Below are positions 33,935 to 37,809 of a stretch of DNA of 37,809 bases, one piece after another. The stretch covers positions 1 to 37,809 of the IMG/VR virus record IMGVR_UViG_3300042883_001171; one strand, given 5' to 3'. Under the pieces are notes generated by a model. That model ran no database searches. It was not told the origin of the DNA and worked only from the letters and a program-made list of their open reading frames with translations. The DNA comes from a virus. Both the position numbers and the translations under genes were made by a program. Each line of letters begins with the position of its first letter. Positions within the stretch are counted from its first letter, which is position 1.

Positions 33935-34183
33935 TTATTCCGCCTGAAGTCGAGCAAGGCTGGCCCGTGTAGTCTTTATTCCTACAACCAACATTCGGAA
34001 ATGAGTTGAATACATATAAGACTCGCCGTCTTCAGGAACTTCAAAAGTATCCATGTCTACGGTGAGAGGGTCTATCCCTGACTGTATGCAAGTTGTGAAA
34101 AAATTAGAGTACGCGGTCTCTAGCGCTTTGGTAAGGAGATTTACTGTTTCTTCTGTCGTTATTTCGTCTCTTAGTTCTGGCAT
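33935..34183 (-). CDS. Small acidic protein of unknown function
   Basis: 82 residues with an excellent AGAGG a few nt before the ATG. Helical and acidic: MPELRDEITTEETVNLLTKALETAYS and later RMLVVGIKTTRASLARLQAE. No family recognised; its place right after the glycine-rich fibre gene suggests a fibre chaperone, as small proteins there often assist folding, but this is only from position. Confidence 0.65.
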   Translation of the reverse strand: MPELRDEITTEETVNLLTKALETAYSNFFTTCIQSGIDPLTVDMDTFEVPEDGESYMYSTHFRMLVVGIKTTRASLARLQAE

Positions 34184-34192
34184 TTTTCCTCT

Positions 34193-36322
34193 TTAAGCGT
34201 TAATTATTATTTTTGTACTAGAAGACAAGGATTGAGTAAGCCCCCATGAATCAGTAACAACAATTATACCGCCTTCTAGGCCGGTAGAACCAGCGTTACC
34301 CATGGTCCCCGCTAGACCATTGGTGCCAGCATTGGGTGCTCCATTGGTTCCGGGGTTCCCAGGGTTGCCTGCACCACCAACCGTTCCTGCGTTACCGGCA
34401 GCTCCAGGATTTCCTGCTGCGCCTCCGTGTCCAGTTCCGTTATTCCCATGATTACCTGCTACGCCGGCGTTGCCGGCAGTTCCATGGTTCCCTGCTGTTC
34501 CTGCTGCGCCGTTATGCCCATGACCATTTGTACCAGAATTACCGGCTGCGCCACCATAACTGGTCGCAACAGCATTCTGCCCGTAGTGGGTGTTATGGTT
34601 ATGCCCTGCACCGTGTCCGTTGAATTCATTATGTCCTAAACCTATGAAAAAGTGGTTGACGTTTGCTGGGTTTGCGCCACGAGGCCATGTTCTGTTTGCG
34701 GGTGCACCAGTATAGTGAAAAGCATGTTCGGTCGAGTTTCTCCATGAATGTCTAGGAAAATGTGCACTGTTTGATTCGTTAGCAGGGCGACCACCGGAAC
34801 CACCAAATGTTCTCATATGACTATAACCTGAGACATGGAACGCATGGGCGTTGGAAGCAGCATTGGGGTTTCCTGCCTGCGAGACATACTGGTAATAAGT
34901 GTCATTTACTCCCGCATTGCCAGCTGCACCTGCAGTGGCCCCAGTTCCGTTAGCGGCCCCCGTTCCTGCTGTTCCATTTGTTCCTGCGTTGGCTACTCCA
35001 GGGTTTGCTCCGCCTGCGGTGGCACCGCTTCCGCCGTGGCCTCCAGTTCCTACGTTTCCGGGGTTTCCTGCATTGCCTGGGACGAGAGTTCCCACAACTC
35101 CGGCCCCACCGGACGTAGCACCAGTCCCTGCAATCCCAGGATTACCTGACGCACCTGCAGTTCCATGAGAACCAACCCCGCCAGGTTGTCCAACATTAAC
35201 AACAGAGCCAGAGCCAGAAATATATTTAGCCACAATCAAAACAACGGGTCCTCCTCTTCCTCCCGTGCCACTTACTCCAGGGTTTCCTGCGTTGCCTGCG
35301 GCTCCAACAGTTCCAGCGTTGCCCGCTAAACCTGCCGCACCAAAATGTCCTGCGTTGGGCGCACCACTGTTTCCTGGGTTACCTGCATTGCCTGCGTTTC
35401 CTGCCGTACCGGCATTTCCTGCTGCACCCGCGTGTCCAGTTCCGCCATGTCCTGTTCCGTTGGTTCCTGGATTGCCATGGTTTCCTGCAGTGCCTGCGTT
35501 CCCTGCTGCACCATTGTTGCCGTGGTTTCCGGCGTGCCCATAACCATAAAGACCATAAGAATTGTGTGTGTTGCCGTGGTTCGAACCAGACGGAATGTGT
35601 ATTCCACCAGCAGTAGCTCCCGTTCCTGCCGCTCCTGGGTTGGCCCCACCAGCACCTCCTGCGGTAGCTCCACTTCCTCCGTGCCCACCAGTACCGTTAC
35701 TGCCACCTGTTCCTGGGTTTCCTGCATTTGCTACTCCAGCTCCTCCAGCACCACCAAGGTTTGCTCCAGTTCCAGCAATTCCAGGATTGCCTCCCGTGCC
35801 AGGATTTCCTGCAACCCCTGGAACTAGGGTTCCTGGATTTCCTAGCGTGCCACTGGTTGCACCACTTCCATCTGCACCCTTGTCGCCACCAGAAAGCACA
35901 CGAATCGAACCAGCATTATCTACAAAATAACCACGAATTGATTTTTCCAAATCATTCAGTGTTGCCAGGTCGATTGGATTAGCTGAAGTCTGACTCAAGC
36001 TGTAAGTAACAATAGAAGCAGCCCCACCAGCCACTGTTCCTGACGGGATTAAGGACGTATGCGAAAGAGTGGCTCCGATGGTTCCGTTGTTGGTTAAGGT
36101 CCCTTTAACAAAGACTCGAAAGCCGTTTGTGATTACAGTGCAACCGCTGTTGACCGTTAGGTTTTCGTAGTACATGTCTCTGGACAAAACAGTTGGAGTT
36201 CCAGTGTTTGAAACAATTACAGTTCCGTCTGTCCCTTGTCCATACACAGAGTCGTTTCCAAGTCTCTGTGTGTACTCTTTAGATTCCGTACCAGGTCTAA
36301 ACCTGACAACTCCAATTCCCAT
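34193..36322 (-). CDS. Glycine-rich adhesin-like fibre protein (polyglycine-II type)
   Basis: 709 residues. The N-terminal ~145 residues (SVYGQGTDGTVIVSNTGT, MYYENLTVNSGCTVITNGFRVFVKGTL) form a beta module shared with the neighbour at 36325. From about 145 to 680 the sequence is dominated by Gly, Ala, Asn, Thr and Pro with units such as GNPGTGGNPGIAGTGA and NAGTAGNHGNPG, interrupted by an aromatic/His-rich stretch (about 473-588: NDTYYQYVSQAG, HAFHVSGYSHMRTF, FHYTGAPANRTWP). Gly every third residue without strict Pro suggests packed polyglycine-II helices as in the gp38 adhesin of phage S16, with the interruptions as receptor loops. A short hydrophobic C-terminus (EGGIIVVTDSWG) resembles the neighbour's. 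Confidence 0.8.
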   Translation of the reverse strand: MGIGVVRFRPGTESKEYTQRLGNDSVYGQGTDGTVIVSNTGTPTVLSRDMYYENLTVNSGCTVITNGFRVFVKGTLTNNGTIGATLSHTSLIPSGTVAGGAASIVTYSLSQTSANPIDLATLNDLEKSIRGYFVDNAGSIRVLSGGDKGADGSGATSGTLGNPGTLVPGVAGNPGTGGNPGIAGTGANLGGAGGAGVANAGNPGTGGSNGTGGHGGSGATAGGAGGANPGAAGTGATAGGIHIPSGSNHGNTHNSYGLYGYGHAGNHGNNGAAGNAGTAGNHGNPGTNGTGHGGTGHAGAAGNAGTAGNAGNAGNPGNSGAPNAGHFGAAGLAGNAGTVGAAGNAGNPGVSGTGGRGGPVVLIVAKYISGSGSVVNVGQPGGVGSHGTAGASGNPGIAGTGATSGGAGVVGTLVPGNAGNPGNVGTGGHGGSGATAGGANPGVANAGTNGTAGTGAANGTGATAGAAGNAGVNDTYYQYVSQAGNPNAASNAHAFHVSGYSHMRTFGGSGGRPANESNSAHFPRHSWRNSTEHAFHYTGAPANRTWPRGANPANVNHFFIGLGHNEFNGHGAGHNHNTHYGQNAVATSYGGAAGNSGTNGHGHNGAAGTAGNHGTAGNAGVAGNHGNNGTGHGGAAGNPGAAGNAGTVGGAGNPGNPGTNGAPNAGTNGLAGTMGNAGSTGLEGGIIVVTDSWGLTQSLSSSTKIIINA
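34283..35890 (-). repeat. Low-complexity GGN-rich coding repeat
   Basis: About 1.6 kb of irregular 9-base-periodic repeats encoding Gly-x-y-type units (GNAG, GNPG, GTGG, GHGG). It makes long false open frames on the plus strand (runs of Pro/Ala/Val). Recombination, slippage or assembly error are likely here. Confidence 0.75.
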
Positions 36323-36324
36323 TG

Positions 36325-37059
36325 TTATACCAACTGCATGTAGTTATAAGTACCAGTATTCGCTCCGGTTACATCTGTAGAGACATTGCTCGGCAAGGAA
36401 GAACCGCTAGAAATAACAAGAATTACTCCGCCGCCGCCAGGAGAGGTTGCTGGTGCCGCAATTTTAGCATTCACGGATACTGCTGTAGAAACAATGTAGC
36501 GAGCAGCGATTATTACTACTCCTCCGCCTGCCTGCCCTGTTCCGCCTGCTCCACCGCGAAGAAAAGTTGGTCCACCAGACGCTGTAATCGAATATCCGCG
36601 AATTGCTTGAATTGGCTGTTTGTAGTACTCAACCCCACCCATGGCGGCAGTTGGTGGCGTAGCGGTGTAAGTAGCCAAAGCGTTCCCGCCGAGACTATGG
36701 GTTACTGAAGTAGCAGCGGCTCCGCCTTGCTCTATGGAGCCTGCAGTCGAAAACCCAGTCGTGTAACCGATTACTGAAGCCTCGCCAAGACTTAGCTGTC
36801 CCTTTACCAATATCCTGTAACCAGCCGGGTCTAGACGAATAGACGTATCGATAGATAATGAATCAAGAAACAAGTCTCTGGTCATTGTAAAAACAGAAGA
36901 AGAATAAGTTAACCCAAGAGAAGCAGAGTACGTTCCTCCACTCCCAGACGTTGTTGACAGAACTGCAGCACCATCGGCCCCTGTTCCGTAAATGGAATCA
37001 GGAGCGTCAATGAAAGCCGAGAAGGCCGTCAACACTGGATATCTTGATACTCCGGCCAT
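36325..37059 (-). CDS. Short paralogue of the glycine-rich fibre protein
   Basis: 244 residues, 2 nt upstream of the glycine-rich gene in the operon. SIYGTGADGAAVLSTTSG, TRDLFLDSLSIDTSIRLDPAGYRILVKGQLS, IRGYSITASGG and GGVVIIAARYIVST each line up with a segment of the 709-residue protein (SVYGQGTDGTVIVSN, MYYENLTVNSG...FVKGTLT, IRGYFVDNAGS, PVVLIVAKYISGSG), but it has only a short GGAGGTGQAGGG in place of the repeat domain. Likely a fibre or fibre-base unit arising from duplication, or the ancestor of the long one. Confidence 0.75.
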   Translation of the reverse strand: MAGVSRYPVLTAFSAFIDAPDSIYGTGADGAAVLSTTSGSGGTYSASLGLTYSSSVFTMTRDLFLDSLSIDTSIRLDPAGYRILVKGQLSLGEASVIGYTTGFSTAGSIEQGGAAATSVTHSLGGNALATYTATPPTAAMGGVEYYKQPIQAIRGYSITASGGPTFLRGGAGGTGQAGGGVVIIAARYIVSTAVSVNAKIAAPATSPGGGGVILVISSGSSLPSNVSTDVTGANTGTYNYMQLV

Positions 37060-37061
37060 GA

Positions 37062-37397
37062 CTAAAGGGTGTAGCCGTTTACCGTTACCGTAATAGCGGC
37101 ATTCTCACTGACAAAATAAATAATGTCGTCTAGGGCTAGAGAAGTGTTCGTGTTGTAAGTAATCGTCTCTTTAGGGGAAACGCTCATTTGTGACAAGATT
37201 CTTTGCGCAGCAACATCGCTGGATACGGTATTAGCGGCGACACCTACTGTTATCCAGTATGCGGTACTTGCGCTTGTGTTGCAGATGATTATCTGCTTTA
37301 CTACTCCGGCAGCCGTGGCTGTATAGGCACCTGTAGCCCCAGAACTAAAAGTTGTAACGGTGGCCTTGGGACCGAACCGATAAGGAACTACTGACAT
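37062..37397 (-). CDS. Small beta-rich fibre-associated protein
   Basis: 111 residues with GGAGGTC before the ATG. All-beta character: VTTFSSGATGAYTATAAGVVKQIIICNTSASTAYWITVGVAANT, then PKETITYNTNTSLALDDIIYF and ITVTVNGYTL. This pattern (gvvkqi.i.Nts...a...tv...LkdG/d.i.) is common in phage fibre-adjacent proteins that form capping or head-like domains. Function inferred from the cluster. Confidence 0.7.
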   Translation of the reverse strand: MSVVPYRFGPKATVTTFSSGATGAYTATAAGVVKQIIICNTSASTAYWITVGVAANTVSSDVAAQRILSQMSVSPKETITYNTNTSLALDDIIYFVSENAAITVTVNGYTL

Positions 37398-37637
37398 TTA
37401 GATGACCTCCATGAGAAATATTACTTCAGTATCGTCTGCACGCACGTTAGTCGGGCCACTTGCTCCGGGGACTCCAGACGAACCTACAGGACCAGTTGGG
37501 CCTGAAGGACCTTCAGGGCCCTGGGTCCCACCAATCCCAACATTGAGTGCCCACTTGCCGTCCGTGTACGACCAGGTTTTGCCGTCAACTGTAAAGTTGT
37601 CACCGGGAGCAGGGGAGTTGGGAAAATCGATAGCCAT
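37398..37637 (-). CDS. Short collagen-like protein with adaptor N-terminus
   Basis: 79 residues from ATG 37637; the frame is open 22 codons further up but starts with TTG. MAIDFPNSPAPGDNFTVDGKTWSYTDGKWAL is the 'P..G..ft..g.tW.y.dgkW' adaptor found before collagen-like stalks in phage fibres. GTQGPEGPSGPTGPVGSSGVPGASGP is a short collagen stretch (about 36-62), then a strand. Directly upstream on the minus strand is TATAAT (37645-37650) only 7 nt from the ATG, so a promoter there would give a nearly leaderless mRNA. Confidence 0.75.
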   Translation of the reverse strand: MAIDFPNSPAPGDNFTVDGKTWSYTDGKWALNVGIGGTQGPEGPSGPTGPVGSSGVPGASGPTNVRADDTEVIFLMEVI

Positions 37638-37644
37638 GCCTGCA

Positions 37645-37650
37645 ATTATA
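37645..37650 (-). promoter_or_regulatory. Perfect -10 hexamer before the minus-strand fibre operon
   Basis: TATAAT on the minus strand ends 7 nt before the ATG at 37637, without a good -35 (GGTTCC at 17-nt spacing). It may be a promoter for a leaderless fibre transcript or chance. Confidence 0.3.
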
Positions 37651-37728
37651 CCCTGAACTGATTGAGGGGAACCATAAGAAACAAGGTGGCAATATAATGC
37701 CAATTGAAGAAATCAAAAACTATGGTCG

Positions 37729-37809
37729 TTACGCTTCCAACGCTGCTTTAGCAGCTAGGTATGCTGCTCTCTGCTCATTTTGGTCATACACGGGAGCGTC
37801 ATAAGCATC
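37729..37809 (-). CDS. C-terminal end of a gene cut by the window edge
   Basis: The minus strand from the window edge is open to TAA at 37729-37731 and encodes a 26-residue end, DAYDAPVYDQNEQRAAYLAA followed by KAALEA. The helical Ala/Glu/Lys-rich composition and same direction as the fibre genes make it a plausible C-terminus. Too short to name. A 35-codon plus-strand frame overlaps it and is less convincing. Confidence 0.4.
   Translation of the reverse strand, partial: DAYDAPVYDQNEQRAAYLAAKAALEA

Noticed and set aside
34283-35890. Regular repeats that could suggest a CRISPR array
   Set aside because: The units are irregular, codon-periodic and coding, with no constant repeat/spacer lengths.
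34336-35982. Several long plus-strand frames rich in Pro, Ala and Val
   Set aside because: They are mirror images of the GGN-rich repeat of the minus-strand fibre gene; the composition is dictated by the repeat.
37697-37804. Plus-strand frame of 35 codons starting MPIEEIKNYGRYAS
   Set aside because: It is antisense to a frame with the same direction as the fibre cluster and a more protein-like end, it has no clear family, and the window edge prevents a test. Kept as an unlikely alternative.

Overview
The window is part of the genome of a tailed bacteriophage with a contractile tail (myovirus morphology, Caudoviricetes). The evidence is a near-complete set of contractile-tail genes in canonical order: head-tail connectors, tail terminator, sheath, tube, frameshifted assembly chaperone, a 1,735-residue tape measure, hub, spike, gp25-like wedge, J-like wedge, gpI-like protein and fibres. 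Terminase, portal, protease and major capsid genes are not seen, nor is a separate endolysin/holin cassette or an integrase, so this is an excerpt or a permuted piece of a larger genome. The host cannot be fixed from the sequence. Frequent GTG starts, overlapping stop/start junctions and the style of the small genes recall phages of aquatic Actinobacteria, but that is only an impression.

Layout. (1) 1-450: a minus-strand structural-type beta-sandwich gene with its terminator. (2) 450-786: a non-coding divergent region with hairpins. (3) 787-4476: a tight plus-strand operon with a RuvC-like resolvase, a coiled-coil protein, a ParB/Srx-fold protein, a small membrane protein, a 39-residue coiled coil, a PP-loop PAPS-reductase-like protein and a second ParB-like protein. 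The ParB/PP-loop pairing resembles IbrA/IbrB. (4) 4562-5176: a basic protein with a histone-H1-like Lys/Ala tail, behind a candidate promoter/operator. (5) 5218-9098: connectors, terminator, sheath and tube. (6) 9099-9927: a chaperone gene whose start codon lies in a perfect 22-bp palindrome and whose end carries a -1 frameshift signal with an 11-bp stem. (7) 9928-27890: tape measure with a C-terminal M15-type peptidase, baseplate, a spike/collagen/C1q fusion, and fibres including a five-FN3-domain protein. (8) 27903-28121: a small zinc-ribbon protein converging on the minus strand.

(9) 28107-33908 is a minus-strand enzyme island: a GT4 glycosyltransferase, a GT-A-like glycosyltransferase, two Fe(II)/2-oxoglutarate prolyl-4-hydroxylase-like oxygenases, a DUF6065-like protein, a flavin-dependent (tryptophan-halogenase-type) halogenase and an unknown protein. 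(10) 33935-37809: minus-strand fibre genes, including a 709-residue Gly/Asn/Ala/His-rich protein that looks like a polyglycine-II adhesin, its short paralogue next door, and a collagen-like protein.

The most interesting hypothesis is that the enzyme island chemically decorates the phage's own collagen-like and glycine-rich fibres (hydroxylation, glycosylation, possibly halogenation). The island is flanked by fibre genes on both sides, and the window encodes collagen-type repeats that would suit prolyl hydroxylases. A small-molecule or host-surface target remains possible.
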